A DNA stretch of 64,000 bases, from the NCBI RefSeq assembly GCF_003032475.1, contig NZ_CP028369.1:7068001-7132000 (forward strand), in the 5' to 3' direction. Source of the DNA: Streptomyces sp. P3 (GTDB lineage Bacteria > Actinomycetota > Actinomycetes > Streptomycetales > Streptomycetaceae). The notes under the pieces are model-generated. The model saw only the letters and a list, made by a program, of their open reading frames with translations, was not told the DNA's origin and made no database searches. The first letter of the stretch is position 1. Each line of letters opens with the position of its first letter. A program made the translations under genes and the position numbers. Positions 1 through 9,721 of the stretch are shown piece after piece.

Positions 1-2
1 TC

Positions 3-896
3 ACCGAAGTCACCACAGACCTGGTGACGCGGCTCAGCGGCCGTGAACAGGTCGACCTGGTAGCCGAGTTCACCACCCCCCTGCCGATCCGGGTGATGGC
101 CCGGGCCCTGGGCCTGCCTGCCGACACACCCGAGCAGGTCGCCCGGCTGAAACGCTGGTGCACCGTGGGCTTCGCGTACATGGGCAACTACCGTCAGGAC
201 CCGGGACTGTTGACCCACGGCCTCGCCAACCGGGACGACTTCTACGACTACCTCCAGCCTCACCTTGACGCCCGGCGGGCCCGCCCCGGCGACGATCTGA
301 TCTCCGCCCTGCTGACCGCGACAGTCGACGGCCGACCGCTTTCGGAGCAGTACGTCCGCGGGTGCTGCGCGATCCTGATGACCGCGGGCAGCGAAACCAG
401 CCACGGCACGCTCGCCAACCTGATAGCCAATGTCCTGGACGTCCCCGGCCTCCTGAACGCGGTACGCACCGACCCTTCCGTGATCGACCTCGCGCTCGCC
501 GAGACCCTGCGTCGCGACCCCGCCCTGCAGTTGGTGCTCCGGCAGACTCGCGAAGCTGTCGATCTGCCCTCCGGGGCCGTGCCGGCGGGTGCCACCGTCG
601 CCTGTCTGATCGGCTCGGCCAACCGCGACCCCCGACGCTTCCCGGACCCGGACGCTTTCGCACTGCACCGCGCCGACGACCGCCTCGACCGGGAGTACGG
701 CGGCGCAGCAAGCCACTTCGCCTTCGGCGCGGGCCGGCACTTCTGTCTCGGATCACACCTGGCCCGCGCCGAGATCACCACCGGTCTGAGGCTGTTGGTC
801 GCGCAATACCCCCGCCTTCGCTGGGCAAGCGGCTTCCGCCCCGTACCGGCCGGCTTCCTCAACCGCTGCCCCAGCCGATTGGAGGTGACCCTGTGA
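3..896 (+). CDS. cytochrome P450 (5' end outside window)
   Basis: This is a heme monooxygenase of the soluble bacterial P450 class. The frame is open from base 3, so the gene starts upstream of the window and 297 residues are visible. The I-helix oxygen-activation motif AGSETSHG, the ExxR motif (ETLRRDP) and the heme-ligand loop FGAGRHFCLGSH near the C-terminus are all present, so the visible part looks functional. Its stop overlaps the GTG start of the following methyltransferase (GTGA at 893-896), so the two are translationally coupled and probably act on the same small molecule, for example as tailoring enzymes of a biosynthetic cluster. The substrate cannot be told from the sequence. Confidence 0.92.
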   Translation, partial: TEVTTDLVTRLSGREQVDLVAEFTTPLPIRVMARALGLPADTPEQVARLKRWCTVGFAYMGNYRQDPGLLTHGLANRDDFYDYLQPHLDARRARPGDDLISALLTATVDGRPLSEQYVRGCCAILMTAGSETSHGTLANLIANVLDVPGLLNAVRTDPSVIDLALAETLRRDPALQLVLRQTREAVDLPSGAVPAGATVACLIGSANRDPRRFPDPDAFALHRADDRLDREYGGAASHFAFGAGRHFCLGSHLARAEITTGLRLLVAQYPRLRWASGFRPVPAGFLNRCPSRLEVTL

Positions 897-1717
897 CCGG
901 CACCGAGCGCGCGGCGGCCGAGGGCTACGCCGGCAGCTACGTCGCCCACCACGTCCCCGGAGAACACGCCCGCCTGCGCACCTTGGAGGCCGCCTTCGAC
1001 CCGGCGACCTTCCGGGTGCTCGGCCGTCTCGAACTGCCCGCGGACGCACACTGTCTCGACCTGGGCGCCGGAGCCGGGTCGGTCGCCGCCTGGCTGGCCG
1101 CCCGTCACCCACTCGGACAGATCACCGCCACCGACACGGACACCCGGTTCCTGCGCTTCCCACCCTTGACGCGGGTCCGGGTGCTCCAGCACGACGCCGT
1201 ACGCGAGGACTTCCCGCCCGAGGCGTTCGACCTCGTCCACGCCCGCGCCCTGCTGTGCCACCTGCCCCAGCGTGAGGAACTGCTGCACCGGGCCGTCGGC
1301 TGGGTCCGTCCCGGCGGCTGGCTGGTCATCGCGGACCTCTCCGTCCGCCCCGTCGACGCCTCCGCGCATCCTCTGTTCAGGAAGGTCACCCGCGCTGGCG
1401 AAAGGCTTCTCGCCACGACGGTCGGGTCCGACCTGCGCTGGGCCGACACTCTCGCGGCCCGGTTCACCGAGCTCGGCCTGGCCATGGTCGAGTCCTCCAC
1501 CGCCCCGGGCACCGTAGGCGATCGCAGTGCGACCGACGCCTTCTGGACGGCGACATTCGACCAAGCCACTCCCGCCTTACTGGAACAGGGCCTTCTCACC
1601 CGCCAGGACATCGAGAACATGCGGGCGCTCCACCGCAGCCCCTCCTTCACCGACACCGGCATCAGTCTGATCTCGGTCAGTGGCCGCAAGGCCGCGCCCG
1701 GCCGGGTTTGCCGGTGA
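893..1717 (+). CDS. class I SAM-dependent methyltransferase
   Basis: The 274-residue protein begins at a GTG that overlaps the P450 stop. The SAM-binding motif I (CLDLGAGAGS) lies near residue 47, followed by an acidic strand-2 end (TATDTD) and a motif with RPGGWLVIADLS after the catalytic core, as in small-molecule methyltransferases of the Methyltransf_11/25 type. The coupling to the P450 suggests sequential oxidation and methylation of one metabolite. The methyl acceptor (O, N or C) cannot be inferred. Confidence 0.85.
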   Translation: MTGTERAAAEGYAGSYVAHHVPGEHARLRTLEAAFDPATFRVLGRLELPADAHCLDLGAGAGSVAAWLAARHPLGQITATDTDTRFLRFPPLTRVRVLQHDAVREDFPPEAFDLVHARALLCHLPQREELLHRAVGWVRPGGWLVIADLSVRPVDASAHPLFRKVTRAGERLLATTVGSDLRWADTLAARFTELGLAMVESSTAPGTVGDRSATDAFWTATFDQATPALLEQGLLTRQDIENMRALHRSPSFTDTGISLISVSGRKAAPGRVCR

Positions 1718-1869
1718 CCCGCGATCTGAGCAGCACCGCCCCGCTCGCACCGACCACGAGTGGTCCGAGGCATGTCCCGCGCTCCGGTGCGGACGCATCC
1801 GGGGAAACGATCGGCGAGTTGGGCCGCGGTGCCCTGTCGGCGACCGGCAGCCGAGACCGACAGTCTCCG

Positions 1870-3099
1870 TCAGCCGGGTGCGTGTCCGTTGTCGAGTGCG
1901 TCGGCCGTGCGGCCGCCGGGCCGGGGGAGGGGAAGGGCTGGCCGCGCCTTCTCCCGGCGCAACGCATGGGCAATCGCGCGTGCCTCGACGCCCGCTTGGC
2001 GAAGGACACCCGTGAGGGGGTTGGTGTATCCGGTGAAGTACAGGCGCGGGGCCGCGGGGTGGCTCTGCCCGCCTACGGCGAGGGGCTGTCCGGCGTCGTC
2101 GAGTACGCCCAGGATTCCCACCAGGTCGTGCAGGTCGGACCGGAACCCCGTGGCGGCGATGACCGTGTCGGGTCGCAGCCGGGTGCCGTCGGCCAGCACC
2201 ACGTCCGGGCCGTCGAACGCCTCGACGGCCGCGACCGGCTCGACCCGGCCGGACAGGACGGCGTCCACGAAGCCGTGGTCGAGCACCGGGTTGACCCCTT
2301 CACGGACATTGCGGGTGTACAGACCGGTGCGGGGCCGGGGCAGTCCCCGTGAGGTCAGGTCGGGCACCGCGAGACGTTGCGTGAGCAGGGAGGTGCGGTC
2401 ACGCCACGCCAGTGGGAGGACCTCCGTCAGCCGGCCGGCCGCATGCCATCGTGCGCTGGAGCGGGGCAGGATGTTGGGTGGGGTGCGAACTGAGATCCGT
2501 ACCCGTGCGGCTCCGGCCCCGGCCAGGACGCTCGCGATCTCGGTACCGCTGTTGCCGGCGCCGACCACCAGCACGTCCCGCCCCCGGTAGGCGCCCGGAG
2601 AGCGGTACTGGGCCGAGTGCAGCAGGGTTCCGGTGAACGTCGAAAGCCCCGGCCAGCGCGGAGTGTCGGGCGTGTGGCAGCGGCCGGTGGCCACCACGAC
2701 CGCACCAGCGGGTACCGGACCGTCGGCAGTGTGCACCAGCCAGCGTGCTCTCGAACCCGGCTCGGCCTGTTCGATGCGCTGCACCGGGGTGTTCACCCGG
2801 ACATCGAGTCGGTGATGGGCGACGTAACGCTCCAGGTAGCGCACATAGTCGTCCCGGCTCACCCAGGGACCCGCCTGGCGCGGCACCGGAAGGCCGGGAA
2901 GTTTCGACATGCCGGGAGTGGTGTGGAGGCGCAGGTGGTCATAGCGCTGCGCCCAGCTCGCTCCCACGCGGTCCGACCGTTCCAGGATCACGGTCGGCTC
3001 GCCGGAGCGGTTCAGCAGTGCGGCGGCCGCCAAGCCGTGCGGACCGGCTCCGATCACGATCGTGGGAGCGCTGAAGTGTCGCTGTGGTGTGGGGGACAT
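1870..3099 (-). CDS. FAD/NAD(P)-binding flavin monooxygenase
   Basis: The 409-residue protein has an N-terminal FAD-binding Rossmann motif (VIGAGPHGLAAA) and a second dinucleotide motif for NAD(P)H near residue 180 (VVGAGNSGTEIA). This is the layout of class B flavin monooxygenases such as FMO/YUCCA-like and Trk-type oxidoreductases. The sequence KLPGLPVP after the first domain and VIAATGFRSDL near the C-terminus fit that family. The ATG is preceded closely by GGAGG. It is convergent with the P450/methyltransferase pair and divergent from the ABC genes. The substrate is unknown. Confidence 0.82.
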   Translation of the reverse strand: MSPTPQRHFSAPTIVIGAGPHGLAAAALLNRSGEPTVILERSDRVGASWAQRYDHLRLHTTPGMSKLPGLPVPRQAGPWVSRDDYVRYLERYVAHHRLDVRVNTPVQRIEQAEPGSRARWLVHTADGPVPAGAVVVATGRCHTPDTPRWPGLSTFTGTLLHSAQYRSPGAYRGRDVLVVGAGNSGTEIASVLAGAGAARVRISVRTPPNILPRSSARWHAAGRLTEVLPLAWRDRTSLLTQRLAVPDLTSRGLPRPRTGLYTRNVREGVNPVLDHGFVDAVLSGRVEPVAAVEAFDGPDVVLADGTRLRPDTVIAATGFRSDLHDLVGILGVLDDAGQPLAVGGQSHPAAPRLYFTGYTNPLTGVLRQAGVEARAIAHALRREKARPALPLPRPGGRTADALDNGHAPG

Positions 3100-3403
3100 C
3101 GCCTCCTACAACGGCAGACTACGGGGTACGTCACGGCCAACTCCCAGATGTTCAGCAGGGAGTGACTGTCGTTACACCGGCGGTGCCGATTCGTTGGTCA
3201 CCGGGCAGCAGACGTTGCGCGAGAGTTCGGTCGTCCCGAGAGCCGGCCCGCAAGGGACTGGGGCGGCGCCGCCTTCACTCGCGGGTCCCTGAGGGGCATG
3301 AGCCGTGCAGGCCAGCAGAGTATGAGCCTGCGCGGCCGCGGCCTCCGTGGGGCTCTCTCCGAAACGGCTCGCTCCACCTGTCCGATTCCTTCGAGGGGTT
3401 CAT

Positions 3404-4039
3404 GTGCACGCAGTAACGACGCGCCCCCGGCCACGGCTGCGGATCAGCGGAGTCCGCAAGGCGTACGGCGGCCGGCAGATCCTGCGCGAGGTGGACCTTG
3501 ACGTGTCTGCCGGGACGCTGGTGGGAATCGTCGGCGAGAACGGTGCGGGCAAGAGCACTCTGCTGCAGATCGCAGTAGGCCACCTCGCACCCGACCGCGG
3601 CACCGTGACACGGACCGGAGCAGTGGGGTACTGCCCGCAACAAGCGGTACTCAACGACGCGTTCACCGTCGAACAGCATCTGCGGTTGTTCCAGAGGGCC
3701 TACCGGCTGGCCACACTGGAACGGGCCGGCGAGCTGATGGAGCTGCTGGCGATGACCGCCTGCCGACGACAGCAGGTCGGCGAACTCAGTGGTGGAACGC
3801 GGCAGAAGCTGAACCTGCTGATCGCTCTTATGCACGATCCACACCTGCTGGTCCTGGACGAGCCCTATCAGGGCTTCGACTGGGACACCCACCAGCGGTT
3901 CTGGGCCCTGGCCGCCGCCCTGCGCGATCAGGGCCGGTCGATCATCGTGGTCTCTCACCTGCTGCACGACGCACACCACTTCGACGCGATCGCGCATCTG
4001 CGCCAGGGCCGTCTGCACTTCGAGGAGACCGAGTGCTGA
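3404..4039 (+). CDS. ABC transporter ATP-binding protein
   Basis: The ATPase carries Walker A (GENGAGKST), the ABC signature (LSGGTRQK), Walker B (LLVLDEP) and a switch histidine (VVSH). I chose the GTG at 3404 because GAGGGG lies just upstream, which gives about 211 residues. A longer in-frame start at 3347 exists. Its stop overlaps the GTG start of the permease gene, so the two form one ABC-2 exporter, probably for a drug, lipid or metabolite. Confidence 0.88.
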   Translation: MHAVTTRPRPRLRISGVRKAYGGRQILREVDLDVSAGTLVGIVGENGAGKSTLLQIAVGHLAPDRGTVTRTGAVGYCPQQAVLNDAFTVEQHLRLFQRAYRLATLERAGELMELLAMTACRRQQVGELSGGTRQKLNLLIALMHDPHLLVLDEPYQGFDWDTHQRFWALAAALRDQGRSIIVVSHLLHDAHHFDAIAHLRQGRLHFEETEC

Positions 4040-4827
4040 AACCCACCTGGACGGCCTTCACCGAGCTCCTGCGCTGCACTCTGCTGGGCCACCTGCGCAA
4101 CCGGCTGGCCCTGGCCTTGGCAGTCGCGTTCATTCCCGTCTGGGTCGCGGTGGCACGCCTGTGCACATCCGACCAAGTGGTGCGCATCCGGCTGGACGCC
4201 ATCAGCGTCCCTGTCTCTGCTCCGGCCAGCCAGCTGGGCCAGGTGGCCAGCGCGCTGGGCGCCGTCACCATGGTCGCCGGCTTCATCACTTTCACGGAGA
4301 CCTTCCAGTCCCGTCAGATGGACCGCCGTCTGCTGCTGGCCGGCTACCCCCGGCTGCCGATGCTGCTGGCCAAGCTCACTGCCATCGCCCTCACCGCCGT
4401 CGCGCTGGCCCTTTACACCACGATCCTGCTGTGGGCTTCCCTGCCCGTACGCCACGCAGGCCCCCTGGGGCTGGCCCTCGCGGGCGCCGGCCTCGCCTAC
4501 GGCGGCATCGGGCTTCTCCTCGGCTCTCTGGTCCGCGGCGAGCTGGAGGGCTTCTTCCTGATCATCATGCTCAGCCTGGTCGACACCGGTCTGCAGAACC
4601 CCGTCTTCAACACACTCATGGATGTGGCAGGCGTGTCCGCGCTCCCTCTGTACGGCGTGAACCAGCTGGCGCTGAGCTCAGCCCTCACCCCCCAGACTCC
4701 CTGGTCCCACGGCCTGCTCTCCCTCGCCTGGTCCGCAGCAACCGGGGCCCTGGCCCTGCTCGTCCTCCACCACCACCGCCCTTCCCGCTCCTCGTGGTCC
4801 CGCCGGACGAGAGCCGACACAGAGTGA
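4033..4827 (+). CDS. ABC-2 type transporter permease
   Basis: This 264-residue protein has six hydrophobic segments (for example around residues 17-35, 65-85, 105-130, 133-155, 165-180 and 235-255), typical of ABC-2 membrane subunits. The GTG start overlaps the end of the ATPase gene by 7 bases, which implies co-translation. No substrate-binding protein is present, so export is more likely than import. Confidence 0.8.
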   Translation: MLKPTWTAFTELLRCTLLGHLRNRLALALAVAFIPVWVAVARLCTSDQVVRIRLDAISVPVSAPASQLGQVASALGAVTMVAGFITFTETFQSRQMDRRLLLAGYPRLPMLLAKLTAIALTAVALALYTTILLWASLPVRHAGPLGLALAGAGLAYGGIGLLLGSLVRGELEGFFLIIMLSLVDTGLQNPVFNTLMDVAGVSALPLYGVNQLALSSALTPQTPWSHGLLSLAWSAATGALALLVLHHHRPSRSSWSRRTRADTE

Positions 4828-5235
4828 TCACGACGAAGACGGAACCTCCGAGTCCAGGCGCCGCCGATGACGGCGGCTGTCGCGCTGCCCCGTACCCAGG
4901 GGCCGGACGTCTTTGATCTCCGTCCTGACCATCGGGTGCCTGTGGAACTGTTCAGCGATGCCCTTGGTGTGCACAGCCGTCTGGCACCCGGCGGGCCGGA
5001 GCACCCCCGCTGAACAGGACACGGCCCTTGGCGGTCGTTTCTGCCGGAGACGAACGTCGTGCGCCCGGGGCGACCCGCGCGCGGGTGGCCTGCACCGTTC
5101 TCGTGAACAAAGCCCGTCTGGTCGACGACGAGGGCCTGGAGGCGGGCGGCCACGGCGTCCAGGTCGAGTGCGGCCAGGGTTGGCCGGCGACCATGCCACC
5201 CGCACGCGAGGGCGGTATCGGAGTCGGCTGAGCCT
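4828..5235 (+). other. gap without an intact gene
   Basis: About 400 bases between the ABC permease and the convergent DUF2236 gene. Reading frames are short and interrupted on both strands. The minus strand has a short piece (ALVVDQTGF, near 5140-5100) faintly reminiscent of transposase catalytic regions, but I cannot support a gene. Confidence 0.4.
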
Positions 5236-6399
5236 TCAGCGGTTGTCGTGGAGCTCCTGGTGCATTTGGGGCTGGTCGTCCTGGTCGTGAGTGAGGGCGT
5301 AGCGCTCGACCTGATTGAACGCCTTCGACGCCACGCCGAGGATCTCGTCGTGGGGGTTGACCCCGACTGCCTTCTTCGCGCTGCCGCCGCCCATGCCGCC
5401 GACAGTACTGCTGAAGAGGCTGTGGATGGCCGCGGCGGGCTTGGCCGCCAGGTCGACGGCGCTCTTGGGGATGCCGGCCATGTCGGCGTACTTGTCCGTG
5501 AACGCGGTGCGGACCATGGCGATGAAGGGCTCGTAGAAGCCAGGCGGGAGCATCTTCTCCTTGTAGAACTTCAGCGCCTGCGCGGTCATGACATTGCAGT
5601 CCTCGCCCGGCTGCCACTCCTTTTCCCGCATGATGCTCCAGATCCGGTCGCCCAGGTCGACGTCCTTGGGGATCAGCCACTTCTCGGGGGTGCCGAGGTA
5701 GTGGTTGATGTAGTGCCAGGCGTTCACGAAGCCCTGCGCGTCGTCGTGCGCCACATGGACGCCGAGGTTCTTCATAGCCTGGAGGATCTGAACGCTGAAG
5801 ACGCCGATGGCGCCGGTGGTGTACTTCTGGGAGACGGGCTCGCCCCACTTGGCGTCCCACTGGCCGCTCTTCTTGTGCAGCTGGCGGACGGAGGCGTGGA
5901 CCAGGCGTACCTTGGTCACGGTCGCCGCCAGGGTGCCGTTGCGCAGGGCGTCCTTGTCACCCATGCCGATGAACAGGCGCGAGGACTGCGACAGCCGCCG
6001 GCCGGGACCGTCCACGCCGCCCAGGCGCCCGGTGGTGCGCAGGGTGTAGGCGCCGGTCGGGGAGAGGTAAGTGCCGATCAGGCCGACGGTGCCCTGCAGC
6101 ATGGAGGCCACGCCGTGGTGGTGAGCGAAGAAGGCTTCCGCGGCCTTGACGTCGGCCTCGCTCCAGCCGGGCGGCTGTTCGGAGGCATCGTGCAGGAACT
6201 GCGCGAGCCGTTCTGGAAGGTTGGACAGCTCGTCCATGGGCATGCGGGGCTTGAGTGTCCCGATGGTGCGGAACAGGCCGTTGACGCCGTCGACCTCCCT
6301 GTTGTCGATGAGATCGGACACCAGCGCGTCCGCAGCCGGGTCTCCCTCCTGGTTTGCGGCCTCCATCTCGGCTTCCACGGTCTCAGCCGTCAAGGTCAC
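5236..6399 (-). CDS. DUF2236 oxygenase (latex-clearing protein / mpaB family)
   Basis: The 387-residue protein belongs to the ER-bound oxygenase mpaB/B'/rubber oxygenase (DUF2236) family of heme b proteins that includes the rubber dioxygenase Lcp. The family's central motif TKVRLVHASVR is near residue 165, followed by QWD..WGEPVSQK and a conserved GFVNAWHYINHYLG stretch. There is no signal peptide, unlike secreted Lcp of rubber degraders, so it is probably cytoplasmic. It starts at a GTG preceded by GAGGAG. Lcp-type oxidative cleavage is an inference from the family; many members have no known substrate. Confidence 0.75.
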   Translation of the reverse strand: MTLTAETVEAEMEAANQEGDPAADALVSDLIDNREVDGVNGLFRTIGTLKPRMPMDELSNLPERLAQFLHDASEQPPGWSEADVKAAEAFFAHHHGVASMLQGTVGLIGTYLSPTGAYTLRTTGRLGGVDGPGRRLSQSSRLFIGMGDKDALRNGTLAATVTKVRLVHASVRQLHKKSGQWDAKWGEPVSQKYTTGAIGVFSVQILQAMKNLGVHVAHDDAQGFVNAWHYINHYLGTPEKWLIPKDVDLGDRIWSIMREKEWQPGEDCNVMTAQALKFYKEKMLPPGFYEPFIAMVRTAFTDKYADMAGIPKSAVDLAAKPAAAIHSLFSSTVGGMGGGSAKKAVGVNPHDEILGVASKAFNQVERYALTHDQDDQPQMHQELHDNR

Positions 6400-6578
6400 A
6401 GCTCACTCCTCTCGACGCACCCACGGGGATGCGGCGCTGACCGGACCGAACCCCCCGGCGCGCCACACAGTTGATCTTCACCACTGCAGTCCGAGACCGA
6501 AATGCCACGAAGGAGTGACGAAGATGCACACCGGGGGCGTAACCAGGGGCGCACGACCGTGCCGATGACTGCGACCTG

Positions 6579-6722
6579 ATGTCGGTGCGGTTCCTCGGCC
6601 TTCTGGACGACGGCGACGACCTCACCAGCCGCAAACCCCTGGCCCGGCCACGTCACCGCCGGGGCGGTGCTCGTCGGCCCCGACGGCCGCATCCTGCACC
6701 ATCTCCGCAACGCGATCCAGAA
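6579..6722 (+). pseudogene. NUDIX hydrolase remnant, frameshifted and truncated
   Basis: The frame beginning at 6579 encodes FLGLLDDGDDLTSR. A second frame then takes over and encodes PGHVTAGAVLVGPDGRIL followed by HHLRNAIQKW. Together these match the start of actinobacterial NUDIX hydrolases, where a DDGDDLTSR stretch is followed directly by GHVTASAVVV..GRVLH.HHNALQKWL. The NUDIX box that should follow is absent. A frameshift near 6630 and loss of the 3' part make it a relic. Confidence 0.5.
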
Positions 6723-6868
6723 GTGGCCGTCGAGCCGTACGCCAATCCGAACACCCCTCCCTCATTCGGAGTCATTCCGGGGCGGGCTCTTTTTGCAGTC
6801 GACCGTAGGGGCAGGGACGTCGACGACAGATACCCCCGGCAGATGCCGCTCGACGAAAGGGACCGTCC

Positions 6869-7441
6869 ATGCGCAAGATCGCTCTCCTGCTCGGTTTGGC
6901 TCTCTCCACAGGCGTGGCTGCGGCCGCCCCGGCCGCAGCCAATGGCCCCGGCTACCCCCCGAGCAACCAGGCGGTGATCATCAGCAACGCATCGACCGGC
7001 TTCTACCTGCAGACCGACACTCAGAATGAGAACCGGCCGCAGTACGTCCAGGTGTGGTACCCCTGGCCGCTGGCCAATGAGGGCTCGGGGTCGGTCTGGC
7101 GACTCAAGCAGAAGTACGGCGACCACTACGTCATCGAGACCGAACCGATCAAGAACCCGACCCCGGCCTGTCTGACGGTGCCGGACAACGCGAAGGACAA
7201 CGGCCCGCTGACCGTGACCGACTGCAACGGCGGTCCGGCACAGGACTGGATCGTCCGCGAGGACGGCACCTCCGAGACCTACACCATCACTCCGGCCGGA
7301 GCGAACTTCCGGCAGTGGGCAATCACTTCGCAGTCGCAGAACTACCCCAACCCTGATGTGTACGTGACCCTCAAGCACTTCACCGGAACCAACGCGCCCA
7401 CCAACATGCGCTGGAAGATCGACCCGAGGTCGGCCGCCTGA
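6869..7441 (+). CDS. small secreted protein, possibly ricin-type beta-trefoil
   Basis: This 190-residue protein has a clear Sec signal peptide (MRKIALLLGLALSTGVAAAAP, cleavage around residue 24). The mature part resembles a single lectin-like beta-trefoil: VIISNASTGFYLQ, the CLTV and GPAQDWIV elements, and a final TNMRWKIDP are reminiscent of the repeated Q-x-W of ricin B chains. A good ribosome-binding site (GAAAGGGA) precedes the ATG. The family is not certain. A role in binding polysaccharide or cell wall is only an inference. Confidence 0.7.
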   Translation: MRKIALLLGLALSTGVAAAAPAAANGPGYPPSNQAVIISNASTGFYLQTDTQNENRPQYVQVWYPWPLANEGSGSVWRLKQKYGDHYVIETEPIKNPTPACLTVPDNAKDNGPLTVTDCNGGPAQDWIVREDGTSETYTITPAGANFRQWAITSQSQNYPNPDVYVTLKHFTGTNAPTNMRWKIDPRSAA

Positions 7442-7978
7442 CCTCCCGGTCAACGAAGGCCGACAGGCGCGGCGGCCCCGCGCGGCTGCTGCGGACCTGC
7501 GCCCCTGGGAGAAGCCGACAGAGCCGGATCTGCTGACACCGCTGACCCTCTGACGGCGGCAACCTGATTTCTGCTGATCGGCGGGGCTGGTGTGCTGTCC
7601 CGGGGAAGTGCTCGCGCTGCTCTGGGTGGAGATCGGTAGCGCGTGATCGTCTGTCACGGGTGTCCTCTGCGGTTCTCGGGCAAGATCCTTGGCCTGTTGC
7701 GTAGGTTCCGCGGCGGGAGGGGTCTTCATCGCGGATGCGTTGACGTGGACGATCGAGCAGCGGGTGCAGCTGGCAGAACGCGCTGAGAACTGCTGCGCAA
7801 GGAACTGGCCGAGATCGAGACGCGGGTGACCAGGCTGGAAGCCGCCGAAGTGGCGTGCGGGCAGTGGGCCGAGAGAACCGACTGCGGGCGGGACCGTCGG
7901 GCTTTGTGTCGCCGGAGCCGGAGCCGGAGCCGGAGCGGGTGGCCGGGCAGGGTTGCCAGCGCCGACCGGCGGCGGCCG
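7442..7978 (+). other. degenerate region with coiled-coil gene remnant and short repeat
   Basis: No intact gene. On the plus strand from about 7733 to 7860 two frames together spell QRVQLAERAE then ELAEIETRVTRLEAAEV, a coiled-coil stretch like small Streptomyces proteins often found beside transposons. At least one frameshift separates the two parts. Near 7912-7938 the hexamer GGAGCC is repeated in tandem about four times. Confidence 0.35.
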
Positions 7979-9517
<1,539 letters not shown>

Positions 9518-9700
9518 AGCTTGACAACGATCGCCGGGCTTCAGCCCGATGCGGGCGACCTCCTGGCCAGTTCGTTTGAACTTCGACAATCCCGAGCTGA
9601 TCAGGAGGCCCTGCTTTCATGCGCGCCCCACCGAAAGATCACCCAGCCGCGTGGGCGCACTCGAATCGATGTCCACCGTGATCGGTACGACAACGGCTTC

Positions 9701-9721
9701 TGAGCTTGATCATTAACCTCG
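9701..9721 (+). repeat. left terminal inverted repeat of the IS
   Basis: Contains AGCTTGATCATTAACCTCG. It pairs with 11270-11290 and overlaps the end of the transposase gene. Confidence 0.7.

Noticed and set aside
260..1564. Long open frame on the minus strand (434 codons)
   Set aside because: It is antisense to the P450 and methyltransferase, which have clear motifs. The frame is open only because of high GC at third positions.
4920..5150. Possible transposase piece (ALVVDQTGF) on the minus strand
   Set aside because: Only a short phrase is suggestive. The surrounding residues do not follow any transposase pattern, so I do not report a pseudogene.
5248..6474. Long plus-strand frame opposite the DUF2236 gene
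   Set aside because: The minus strand carries the recognisable DUF2236 motifs and a good start. The plus frame has no family resemblance.
7912..7938. Tandem GGAGCC hexamers as a CRISPR or regulatory repeat
   Set aside because: The copies are contiguous, very short and have no spacers. A simple sequence repeat in degenerate coding DNA is sufficient.
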